A stretch of 64,000 nt of DNA from Shinisaurus crocodilurus. Taxonomy: Eukaryota > Chordata > Lepidosauria > Squamata > Shinisauridae. The stretch covers positions 81,995,691 through 82,059,690 of the forward strand of contig CM037877.1 of NCBI GenBank assembly GCA_021292165.1, written 5' to 3'. The notes under the pieces were generated by a model, which was not told the DNA's origin, ran no database searches, and was given only the letters and a program-made list of their open reading frames with translations. Below are positions 20,401 to 26,934 of this stretch, piece by piece. How positions within the stretch are numbered: position 1 is the first letter of the stretch; every line of letters starts with the position of its first letter. Position numbers and translations under genes: made by a program.

Positions 20401-21719
20401 AAATGTTTCATCTATGCACAGGATGGACCGGCCTGCGCTGTGGTAAGCAACCCATTCACAATCAATTTACACTTCGGAGTCAGTGATTCTAAGGAAGCCA
20501 CTGGAAAGACTCTTAATAAATAGAAAAGGAACTTCTGCCATACAGCCAATCTAGTTATAAGAAAGAGAAAATATTCTTTTCTGTTTAAAAAGAGGGGCAT
20601 GCAGAGATACCTAATACATTTTCTAATTATTATTATTTTTAGTGCTTCTTATAAACTTTATTTTGGCTTGCAAGTAGTTGAGAGAAATCTTATGAAGCAG
20701 GCTTGCCTCCTTCATTCTCGAGACGCCAGATTTCTACCCAAAGGTGTTGTTTTTTTTCATGTTTTGCTGCACGTTGAATACACAAGTTGCCAAGAAGGGC
20801 TCGGGGCACCTCTCTCTTCCTCCGGGAGCAGTAAACATACGAAGCAGCTCCTTCGACTTTTTTTCTTCTTCTTTCTTAAAAGTCTCTTGAGTCTGACGTG
20901 CCTGATTATGCCGCGGAGGGCGGGACAGGACGGAGAAAGGAGGCGCGCGCTTGTTTTTAACTGCTTAGTTTTTAACTGCTTCGTAAACTGCATTAATGCA
21001 CCAAAGCTCAAGCCACGGAAATTCTTCCGCAGAAGGGTTTGTAAAAGGATCTCGCACGATCAATAACCCTCGCATTGGCCATCTGCTCTGCAGCCGCCGC
21101 CCCACCTCCAGCACCACACGGCGCATCGCGAACTCAGCGCACTTCCTGCCGAAGTCAGGCCGGCGGCGAGCGCTTCTCTGTCCCTCCCTCTGTCTTTTGA
21201 CAGTGACAGTCTCACGCAGAACCACACCCCGGATCGGACAGAATCCCTTCACTCCAAAGCGACCATTACCCTCCGCAATCTCTTCCTCTCCATCTCTTGC
21301 GCATCGCAAAGGGAGATATGGAGAGGGCGAAGGGGAGAAAGGGGGGGGGAAGTGGAGGGGGGGACCAAGGCGGGGAGAATCAATTCACTTTGGCTGCCAA
21401 ACGCATAATATATAACTGTTGTAATCCGGATCGCCCCAAATTATGCCGCTGGGTGAACTGGGATCCACTACGTGTGGCGCGGCTCCACTGGTGGCGCTTG
21501 CTCAAAACCACGATCCACGTGTCAGGGAGGACCCACTTCTCTCCCCGCCAGACACACACACCGTTCTCGAGGGCCAGCTGCTTTCCCTTCCAAGCCTTCG
21601 GGTCGGGGCTGCAGTAGCAGCTCAAGATGCCTGCTACCAGGAAGAGGAGGAGGAAGCGGATTAGGACGCGGTGCACCTCGCTTACCTGGTTTGGCTGGTT
21701 TAGGTGGCGGCTTGGACAT
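203..21719 (-). CDS. OSTF1: OSTF1, osteoclast-stimulating factor 1 (5' part; exons 1-4)
   Basis: Osteoclast-stimulating factor 1 is a cytosolic adaptor with an N-terminal proline-rich tail, one SH3 domain and ankyrin repeats; it binds Src-family and other signalling partners (family knowledge). Coding exons on the minus strand are 21719-21686, 4055-4009, 451-401 and 266-203. Read together they give an N-terminal [12 protein letters not shown], then the SH3 core with the [19 protein letters not shown] and GLIPSNY motifs. All junctions have GT/AG sites and the phases fit (34+47+51+64 nt). The SH3 domain is essentially complete. The ankyrin exons must lie beyond the left edge. One residue differs from my memory of the human protein (GTC for GTS before KGRTG). 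The start is the ATG at 21719 in a CpG island, head-to-head with NMRK1 as in mammals. Confidence 0.93.
401..451 (-). CDS. OSTF1: OSTF1 coding exon 3
   Basis: Seventeen whole codons, [17 protein letters not shown], the acidic RT-loop part of the SH3 domain. Acceptor TTGTTCCAG, donor GTGAGT. Phase 0 on both sides. Confidence 0.94.
1831..1990 (+). repeat. 5S-rRNA-derived SINE with CR1-like tail
   Basis: The head matches the internal promoter region of 5S rRNA (AGCTAAGCAGG, then TGCTTGGATGGG, then GACTGCCTGGG). The tail (GGCTGGACTCAATGGCC followed by CCTTCCAACTCTACGATTCT) matches the 3' end used by CR1 LINEs. A 5S head joined to a LINE tail defines the SINE3 class. The 5S part is truncated and carries an extra TATAA-like stretch. 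Confidence 0.8.
3362..3525 (-). repeat. 5S-rRNA-derived SINE with CR1-like tail
   Basis: On the minus strand the head reads AAGCTAAGCAGGGTCAAGCC then TTACTTGGATGGGAGACC, a close match to the 5S rRNA box A to box C region. The tail is GGGGTTGGACTCGATAGCC then CCTTCCAACTCTTATGAT. This copy is closer to real 5S rRNA than the one at 1831. Confidence 0.82.
4009..4055 (-). CDS. OSTF1: OSTF1 coding exon 2
   Basis: Encodes [16 protein letters not shown], the first strand of the SH3 domain with its ALYTF motif. The acceptor TTTTAG lies just upstream on the minus strand and the donor GTAAGT at 4008-4003. Phase 1 in, phase 0 out. Confidence 0.93.
4209..4432 (+). repeat. tRNA-derived SINE (Sauria-SINE type)
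   Basis: Head with pol III box-like blocks (CCAGTGTGGTGTAGTG and GGGTTCAAATCCC), a body with CTTGGGCTAGTAACC and CACAGGGTTGTTATGAGGAT, and an A-rich tail ending AATAAATAGATA. It has the same architecture as the copies at 25938, 31913 and 38181, but is more diverged. Confidence 0.8.
5662..5797. mobile_element. hAT-type foldback MITE
   Basis: A near-perfect palindrome: CAGGGCTCTCCAACCTTGGG at the left and its inverse at the right, with CAGATGTTGCTGGCCTACAG repeated inverted inside. The 8-bp flanks (TCCTATTA and TACTATTA) match at 7 of 8 bases. Together with CAGGG termini this indicates a non-autonomous hAT element. Confidence 0.8.
6311..7173. mobile_element. MITE split by a solo LTR
   Basis: The left end reads GGGTGACTAGATCCCTATCC and the right end is its near inverse (GGATGGAGATCTAGTCACCC), so the two are terminal inverted repeats of one short foldback element. 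An LTR occupies 6348-7133 inside it. Removing the LTR and one copy of its 5-bp target duplication would leave a compact MITE of about 75 bp. Confidence 0.65.
6348..7133 (-). mobile_element. Solo LTR (retrovirus-like), 786 bp
   Basis: It starts TGTGAAGG and ends CCTCCACA, i.e. TG...CA, flanked by a perfect 5-bp direct repeat GTTTT (6343-6347 and 7134-7138). No internal coding region is present, so it fits an LTR left after recombination of a provirus or LTR element. The minus orientation is inferred from an ATTAAAGGTGTTATAAAC stretch that resembles a polyadenylation region on that strand. A 28-bp block with CTTGGCAGCTCTTTGAGAC occurs twice (about 6907 and 6966). Confidence 0.65.
7174..7820. 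other. Unassigned intronic DNA
   Basis: A/T-rich at first (TTTTAAAAAATG blocks repeated near 7345 and 7440), then more GC-rich (7500-7620). No coding or known repeat signal was recognised. The block structure suggests an old DNA transposon, but I cannot name it. Confidence 0.3.
7826..8504 (+). repeat. 5' LTR of the copia element
   Basis: Begins TGTTGTGACATG and ends ACACCTTCA (TG...CA). It contains AATAAA at 8237-8242, a likely polyadenylation signal. It is the same length as the 3' LTR, with five substitutions, four of them C/T differences. Confidence 0.93.
8505..9102 (+). pseudogene. Degenerate gag leader and gag remnants of the copia element
   Basis: Only about 600 bp separate the 5' LTR from the zinc knuckle reading frame, too short for a normal copia gag. 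A 28-codon frame starts at 8665 with [13 protein letters not shown] and stops at 8751. Near 8975-9030 another frame holds [16 protein letters not shown], which resembles a piece of the gag core. The pieces are in different frames and broken by stops, so I infer internal deletions in gag. Confidence 0.6.
9103..10521 (+). pseudogene. Copia gag C-terminus, protease and integrase (interrupted by TAG)
   Basis: The 472-codon frame shows a CCHC zinc knuckle ([14 protein letters not shown], residues 58-71), the aspartic protease motif DSGAS, a GAG-preintegrase HHCC finger (HKRFAH then CEVCSTAK), and the integrase core (HSDVAGPF, then LSDGGGEY). Where copia integrases carry the third catalytic residue, a glutamate in GVAER, this copy has GVADS, an Asp. 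The frame ends at a TAG (10519-10521), but the same frame continues with copia-type sequence after it, so the stop is a lesion and not a natural end. Confidence 0.9.
10522..12249 (+). pseudogene. Copia integrase C-terminus, reverse transcriptase and RNase H
   Basis: It continues in frame after the TAG; the first ATG is at 10603. The RT domain carries [11 protein letters not shown], the FVDD catalytic box ([10 protein letters not shown]) and the copia-type [10 protein letters not shown]. RNase H carries [14 protein letters not shown] and EDNQAC. The frame ends at a TAG (12247-12249) just after a run of seven A's. The expected C-terminus lies in another frame from about 12236, so a one-base change in the A run explains the early end. 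Confidence 0.9.
12236..12424 (+). pseudogene. Frameshifted C-terminal end of copia pol
   Basis: This frame carries the conserved tail of copia RNase [15 protein letters not shown], then [12 protein letters not shown], ending at TAA 12422-12424, shortly before the polypurine tract. It is offset from the main pol frame, with the switch in the A run at about 12239-12246. Confidence 0.85.
12452..12458 (+). promoter_or_regulatory. Polypurine tract of the copia element
   Basis: GGGGGGA directly before the TG that opens the 3' LTR. This is the usual position for the plus-strand DNA primer. Confidence 0.7.
12459..13137 (+). repeat. 3' LTR of the copia element
   Basis: 679 bp, TG...CA, followed by the CACCA target duplication. 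It aligns without gaps to the 5' LTR with five mismatches. Confidence 0.93.
13178..13310. mobile_element. hAT-type foldback MITE, diverged
   Basis: The left arm has ACAACTCCCATCATCCCCAG. The right arm has CTGGGGGGGTGACGGGCGTTG and CCAGGTTGGGGAAGGC. It is the same arm sequence as the copy at 14010, which lies less than 1 kb away. Confidence 0.6.
13508..13534. repeat. (AC)n microsatellite
   Basis: About 13 uninterrupted AC units. Confidence 0.95.
14010..14152. mobile_element. hAT-type foldback MITE
   Basis: The left end AACCTTCCCCAACCTGGTGC and the right end CCAGGTTGGGGAAGGCTGGT are inverse of each other. Inner arms include ACAACTCCCATCATCC. Related to 13178-13310. Confidence 0.7.
14166..14291. 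mobile_element. hAT-type foldback MITE
   Basis: Termini CAGTGTTCTCCAACCTTGGG and the inverse CCCAAGGTTGGAGAGCACTG. The arms are close to perfect over about 50 bp. The 8-bp flanks GTCTACAT and GTCTACCA agree at 6 of 8, fitting a hAT target duplication. Same family as 5662-5797. Confidence 0.8.
14398..14442. repeat. (CA)n microsatellite
   Basis: A long CA/AC run with one AAAC interruption near its start. Confidence 0.95.
14740..15235 (-). mobile_element. L2-like LINE 3' end
   Basis: On the minus strand a short frame (15230-14964) carries the motif [20 protein letters not shown], then [10 protein letters not shown]. This is the C-terminal end typical of L2-clade LINE ORF2 proteins ([12 protein letters not shown]...). 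It is followed by non-coding sequence with CCCGCCCTTCCCCAAC-type blocks common in reptile repeats. Old and 5'-truncated. Confidence 0.6.
15499..15732. mobile_element. pogo/Tigger-type MITE, 234 bp
   Basis: It opens CAGGCAGTCCCCAGGTTACG, ends GGACTGCCTG, and is flanked by TA on both sides (15497-15498 and 15733-15734). Subterminal GTTCTTAAG repeats occur in both arms. Termini CAG...CTG with a TA target site fit the Tc1/mariner superfamily, pogo branch. No transposase is present. Confidence 0.75.
16703..16848. mobile_element. hAT MITE inserted in CR1, 146 bp
   Basis: Termini CAGTGCTTTTTTTCTGG and CCAGAAAAAAAGCCCTG are inverted repeats. An exact 8-bp duplication CTTTTATC flanks it (16695-16702 and 16849-16856). 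Its removal restores a continuous CR1 sequence. Confidence 0.92.
17488..17896. mobile_element. GC-rich foldback insertion inside CR1, class unknown
   Basis: 409 bp of very GC-rich, CpG-rich DNA break the CR1 sequence, with CTAG at both edges (17484-17487 and 17897-17900). It holds a hairpin at about 17505-17554 (GGGCGGGCATAGCGGGGCC against GGCCCCGCTCACGCCCGCCC). A second hairpin at 17691-17752 has arms from TATTTTGTGGAGAAACCAGG. Sequence outside the second hairpin is also partly inverse, so most of the insert may be one long foldback. I do not recognise the family. Confidence 0.6.
18112..18540 (+). mobile_element. GC-rich MITE, family with AATCCTATG ends (copy 1)
   Basis: Starts TGCAATCCTATGAGG and ends near AAATCCTATGTGCCCCC and CAGACAAGGTCAGG. 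Internal markers: AAAAACATCTAGACG, CAGCACAGAAAGAACTGCGC and a poly-C run. The same markers recur at 18652 (inverted), 46680 (inverted) and 62190. Confidence 0.65.
18652..19102 (-). mobile_element. GC-rich MITE, same family, inverted (copy 2)
   Basis: On the minus strand it starts AGTGCAGTCCTATGAGGGTG and ends CATAGGATTGTACCC. It carries CCAGATGTG- and AAAAACATCTAGATGG-type internal blocks. With copy 1 it forms an inverted pair around a spacer of about 110 bp. Confidence 0.65.
21686..21719 (-). CDS. OSTF1: OSTF1 coding exon 1
   Basis: Encodes the start methionine and a proline/lysine-rich tail ([11 protein letters not shown] plus one base of a glycine codon). The splice donor GTAAGC follows at 21685-21680. 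It matches the start of vertebrate OSTF1 almost residue for residue. Confidence 0.93.
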
Positions 21720-22381
21720 CGCTGCGCGCAAGTTGCAAGCAAAGCCCTTCCCGACTCTGAATCGAGCGCTCGGATGCCTGGCTCGCGTCCGAAGGGTCAC
21801 CGTAGCACCACCACCCCCTCCCGCGCGCGAGCTTTTCCGGCGAGAGGCAGCGTATGTGTGCGTATCGAGAGCTACGGACTGAGCGGTCGGTCGGGTTGCT
21901 GAACGTCCCGGCAGAGGGCTTTGGGGAGTGTGCAAGTTGCTTTTGCAACGATGAGGAAGTGGGAATCGCAGCGCAAGCAGCACAGCTGGCTCTCGGGCGC
22001 CTCTAGGGGCCACTGTGAGAAGGCAGGCATTGAGAAAGCGTGAGTGGGGGGAGCGGAAAGAAGGAGCAGGCACGAGCTTGCCTAAGCCAAATCGCCCTGC
22101 CAGGCGGCGCGCGTGGGAAGGAGCGGACGAGAAAAAACCGGCCAATCACAGCACACGCTGCCTCCTCAACGGTAGGGGCGGGCGGCTCCCTGGGATAAGG
22201 TGCCGGCACCGCGAGTCTTGACCAATCGGGATGCAGTAATGAGATCACTATGCCAGCTGTATTTGCATAGAGCGCTGTCGCCCGTTGCCCATCTTTCGGC
22301 CCCTTCCCGATAGGGCGGGGGCGCACACAACGGCCTTTTAAGCGAAACCCTAACCCGGGCAACGGGTTGTTTGCATGTGCC

Positions 22382-22437
22382 ATGGACGCCGTTCCCACTT
22401 GACTTTTGTGTTCGCGCGCCTTGCCTAGAAGAGGAAG
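22382..22437 (+). other. NMRK1: Proposed NMRK1 non-coding first exon (3' end)
   Basis: Sequence at the downstream edge of the CpG island ends in GAGGAAG followed by the donor GTAGGT (22438-22443). It would splice to the acceptor TTAATGTTTAG at 25821, just before the NMRK1 start codon. The true 5' end is not visible. A seven-codon frame including stop (22382-22402, MDAVPT) in strong Kozak context would be an upstream ORF if transcription starts before it. Confidence 0.5.
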
Positions 22438-23390
22438 GTAGGTGGGGCACCGTGGATTTCCCTGTCGTTTTGTTGCGTAAGAGTCTCTGATGTTGCGGCT
22501 TTGCAGGAAATCGGACAAGAAGACTTTTATATAAACTCGGGCAATGTGACAGTGTCAGAGGGCAGAGGGCTTTGGGGAGTGAACAGTTGTAGTGACAATG
22601 TTGACTTCTTGCTCTGCGTAGCGTGTGATGAAGGCTGGATATATACCAAACAAAAAGTGCTTGATAAAACAACAATCTAACCCTGTGAATTCAGAAACTT
22701 CTTGTGCACGCCGTATATGTACAACCCTATTTTTTCATCCTGGAAGAGCTCCTGGTTGCAATGTTTTCTTTTCGTCTTGTTTAAACCACGGATTTGAATG
22801 ATGCAGAAGAGCTTGCTTCATAAATGGGAGAAGCCGGAGCATTAGATGGAAGGAAACGCAGTTCGATCCTATACTTGTTTGTTTCGATTTAAGGCAGCAA
22901 CCCGCTATCTTACTTGAACAAGCCCGATTGAACACGGTGGGACTTATGAGTAAAATAGGATTGCGCAAACCTATGCATGTTTACTCAGAAGGAAGTCCCA
23001 CTGTGTGGGGCTTGCTTCCAAGTAAACATAAGCCATTGCCATAAGGGTTGCAGCCTTATTCCCATGTCTCAGAATCAGAAATCTAACGTACCTCCTCTCC
23101 TTCTCCCCCTCAAAACAGGCAGTTGGTGCTACATATGAAGAGTGGGGCTTAGTTTAGCATTTCAGAGCTTTTATATTTTCATAGGTTTTGTGAAGAAAGT
23201 CGTGGGAAATGTTTTAGCAGCCAGGATACCTATGGATGGGTTCTTTTTCAAGTTTCTGAGACACTTGCTATTTTTTAGACAAAGTAATACTTAAATCTGT
23301 TTTTACATTTTCTGTACCAGAAATCTGAATGTAAAACTACCTTCCCTGAATAATTTCCAGAGGGTGACCTTGTTCGTCTATTGCAGAGAA

Positions 23391-23553
23391 AACAACAAAG
23401 AGTCTTGTGGCACCTTGAAGACTTAACACTGTGTATTCTAGCATAAGCTTTCGTGGACTATCGCCCACTTCTGATGAAGTGGGTGATAGTCCACAAAAGC
23501 TTGTGCCAGAATACATGTGTTAGTCTTCTAGCTTCCACAAGACTCTTTGTTGT
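23391..23553. mobile_element. Foldback repeat, about 163 bp
   Basis: The left arm starts AACAACAAAGAGTCTTGTGG; the right arm ends with the inverse, CCACAAGACTCTTTGTTGT. Inner arms around TAAGCTTTCGTGGACTATC are also inverse. The centre is at CTTCTGATGAAG. Class uncertain. Confidence 0.65.
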
Positions 23554-23949
23554 ATTCCCTGAATAGACATGTATGCTTGATTTAAAACTTCTGTTTTCTA
23601 GTCTGTGTAAAAGCTGTGCAAGGCTACAGTCCTAAGTATACTTACTACGAAACATGCCCCATTAAACTTGATGGGACTTGCTTCTCTGTCAGTGTGTTTA
23701 GGTTTGGGCTGCTAAGCTCATTAAATGCCCCATGTTGAATATATGCATGAAAGCTATAACTGTGATGGATCGCTTATTAACAAAGCCTTTCCCTGTATTG
23801 AGTATTGTTTTGGTCATAAACAGTTGGAAGCCATTTGCTATAATCCCTTTCTTGCAGAAATTGGTAACGATTTGAGAACACTACTTGGATCAGAGCAAAA
23901 CCACACTGTGTGCAACAGACAATGGTGCAGAATACAACTCATGATAGTG

Positions 23950-23985
<36 letters not shown>
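23950..23985. repeat. (TC)n(AC)n microsatellite
   Basis: A TC run passes directly into an AC run. Confidence 0.95.
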
Positions 23986-25835
23986 CATATAATATTTCCC
24001 TTTGATGGGTTTTTTCATTTGTTTTGGACCCATGCCCTGTTCAACTGAAATCTTAACTTACATCACTGTCTACATGACAGAGTTCAAAGATCTTCATCTT
24101 TATGTAGTTAAGTGAATGGTTTGGCAGCAACTGCTTTCTAATGGGTGAGAGATTAACAACAAATAACCTAGTTGCACTATGTTTACTAGTGTTTGTATTA
24201 ATAGCTTTGCACCTGTATCCTAACAGCATTTTCTCAGAACTTACCCCTGAAGTGTTCAGTTAATGAATGTACGGGGGTGGGGGACACACACACACTGGTG
24301 CTTGGGGTCATAGTGTGTCTGTAGTATTTCAAGAACTATGTGACATAGAATATCTGCCTGAACATGATGTCATTGGGCTTGCTGTGCTGCTTCTGTTATG
24401 CTGTTTGGGCAATCTGCAGTGTAAAGCACCGGAGATCCTATTACTGATGGAGATCATCATTTGAATTGGGACTTTCTATTGTTTAAGATCCAGCACAGCA
24501 GTGAAAAAATGTTCACAAATAGTCATAGAATTTGCAAACTTGTATAGTTTAATCTGCCCAAATATTGCTAGAAACCTGTAGAGGTCAGGCTTGCTATTTG
24601 TTCACTTACGTATGTTGTAAAAGGAAGATGCTTTAAGTTTTAGCGGACTAATCTTGATGCATTGAGAATCATGACAGATCCTTTATCACCAGCTGTGTGG
24701 GGTCATAGAGCCTTGGTGTTGCTAATTCTAAGGGCTGGTTCATGCATGCATCACATGTCTATGAACTAGACTAGAATCACAAGTCTAACACCACCACCCT
24801 GACCGCCCCTACCCCTCCACACACACACAATTCAGTGACAAATAGTATATGAAACATTTGCACTGAAAGCTTTCTCTGTTGTAGAATTCTAGTATGATGA
24901 TGGTCCCATTAGTCATATATATCAAAGTGCAAACAGTCTGTACAATATAATATTTCAGTAGTACATCATGGCTGAAGGCCTGAGAGAGTTACTTCAAAAG
25001 ATGCTCTATAAACAGTAATAGCTCAAACTAATATAAAGGCTGGCTCCAGAGATAATTTGTACTCAACTTTATCTTAGGCTGAAAACTATTTGAAAACTCT
25101 AAATTTACTCCACAGTTCCAAAACTGCTGCAGTTGAAAAAGCTCTTTGTTATGACTTCTTTATCCTGTCCTATCACATCCTGTCCTATCAAATGCTACAA
25201 TACTAAAATACCATGAGTTGGTGAATGAACAGTTCAAGTTGGCTTGTCATAGCCATCTTGGGAGTTCCATACTGAGCGATTCATTCAGAACTTTAACTCT
25301 ATTTACAGCTGACTTATTTACAGCTGTTAGTTGTATTGTGCAATGTTCTGTCTTTAATAGTGTTCAGTACACATTTTATACAATATTTCTTGGTGTTTTG
25401 ATGTTTTGGGGGTGAACATATCGCATACCAGGGTGGTTTGGGAGCTTACCTCCTTTCCTTTAAATTTGTATTTCTAAATCACTGGGAAAGCAGCATTAAA
25501 TCATGACTCCTGTGCTAATGAGCCATCACAGATTAATTGCTATGGATCCACCTTTCATAATGCCCAGCGTTAACTCAGAGCCAGTTCATATTTTTGTTGC
25601 AAATCCTAGAATGATGTACATCCATATTCAAAAGCAAGAGGAAACTGGAAACAATAAGACTCAAACCCAGTAAATACGGTTTTATTCATTCTTACCCACC
25701 CTCCTTGCAGCTATGTCTAGAAATGTACCAGACATTTAAAGGTTCCATGATTCAAACAAGTGGCTCATGTACAAGATGTTATCTGCTATTTATACAATGA
25801 CTTTCTCGATTTAATGTTTAGGTTGTACAAGGATC

Positions 25836-25864
25836 ATGAAAAAGTTGGTTGTTGGACTTGGAGG
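25836..25864 (+). CDS. NMRK1: NMRK1 coding exon 1
   Basis: MKKLVVGLG plus two bases, the first beta strand leading into the P-loop. The acceptor TTTAG lies at 25817-25821 (exon from 25822) and the donor GTAAGT follows. Confidence 0.93.
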
Positions 25865-26894
25865 GTAAGTGTTAAAAAGTTTAAAAATCTCTTGCTTTAG
25901 ATCTGGAATGGGTAACTTCTGGGGATGGGGGGGCACATTATACCCCGCCTTTTTTCCTGCAAGGAACCCACGGCGGCTTACACAATCCTCCTCCTCCTCT
26001 CCATTTTTATCCTCACAACAACCCTGTGCGGTAGGTTAGGCTGAGAGTCAGCGACTGGCCCAAAGTCACCCAGTGAGTTTCATGGCCGAGCGGGGACTAG
26101 AACCGGATCTCCCGAGTCCCAGTCCGACACTCTCACCACTACGCCACACTGGCTCATTACCCCCTTGGAACCCACTGGCAGGCACACCCCATCCCCGCCA
26201 AAATTGCAAGGAAATTGCCTTCTTTGCAAAATCACCACATTTTTTGCCATGGCAAATTTGGTGTGGGCATAGAAGCTGCAAAAATGGCCATGCTTTATTA
26301 GGTGTTCAAATGAATCTGTAGCCGAGTGTGGAAGATTGGTTAAATCTTTTTCATCTCCAGTTTTCACTTTGCTCCCTTTTGCTTACTGAGCTTGTTTGCT
26401 TATGCCTAGCTACCTTAGCAGAGGTGGAGCAACTAGTATCTGGCATACCTCTTCTCTGTCTCTTATATGGAGATGGGGTAGCCTTTCTGCCACTTTTTTT
26501 TTTTAAAAAAAGGAAAGTTATGTTGTCCTGCACTGCTGTGATCCTGGGTGCTTCCAGATGAGGCTTTTGTTTTGCAATTGCCCTACCCCAAGCATGGAAT
26601 TTAACCGGAAGTCCAGATTACACTGCCTTCTATTTGTAACCCTCCTGTGTTTTCCCCTTTTCTTTGTAACACAAAAAATCTGTTAAGGAGGGAAAGTTGG
26701 AATAGCTGCACAATCAATCCCTTTTAATTTGGTAGTGCTAGGAGCCCTTTGTTTGGAAGCAACCACTGCAGGGGCCCTCCAGATGTTGTTTGAGTATAAG
26801 TTACATCACCCCTGACCATTAGCCATGCTGGCTGGGGCTGATGGGAGCCCGATAACCTCTGGAAGGCCACAGGTTCCCCACTCCTGCTCTAAAG

Positions 26895-26934
<40 letters not shown>

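Larger units (their letters stand above)
4056..21685 (-). other. OSTF1 intron 1 and its repeats
   Basis: This 17.6-kb intron is mostly transposable elements, listed separately: a SINE, a solo LTR within a MITE, a copia element, hAT and pogo MITEs, an L2-like end, CR1, and a pair of GC-rich MITEs. The parts I could not assign are about 4440-5650, 5800-6300, 7180-7820, 13310-14000, 14300-14730, 15750-16370 and 19110-20880. They hold simple repeats, isolated MITE halves (for example near 4745-4830) and unrecognised DNA. No host exon was seen. Confidence 0.65.
20890..22480. promoter_or_regulatory. CpG island, bidirectional OSTF1/NMRK1 promoter
   Basis: A sharp rise in CpG and GC content relative to both flanks. 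It contains CCAAT boxes (22142-22146 and 22222-22226), GC boxes (GGGGCGGG near 22172 and 22313) and the start codon of OSTF1 on the minus strand. A likely NMRK1 first exon ends at 22437. The two coding directions diverge from it, the head-to-head layout known in mammals. No TATA box is placed clearly for either gene. Confidence 0.8.
22438..25821 (+). other. Proposed NMRK1 5' intron
   Basis: Contains a foldback element (23391-23553), MITE halves with AATCCTATG-type ends (22900-23060 and 23615-23710), a TC/AC microsatellite (23950-23985) and A/T-rich unassigned DNA. No coding exon was seen. Confidence 0.55.

Noticed and set aside
21522..22145. A 207-codon minus-strand frame across the CpG island
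   Set aside because: Only its [12 protein letters not shown] part is OSTF1; the rest reads through the splice donor and 5' UTR.
22526..22534. TATA box (TATATAAAC) for NMRK1
   Set aside because: It lies downstream of the proposed first exon and donor site; a TATA-driven start there has no supporting downstream exon signal, though it is not excluded.
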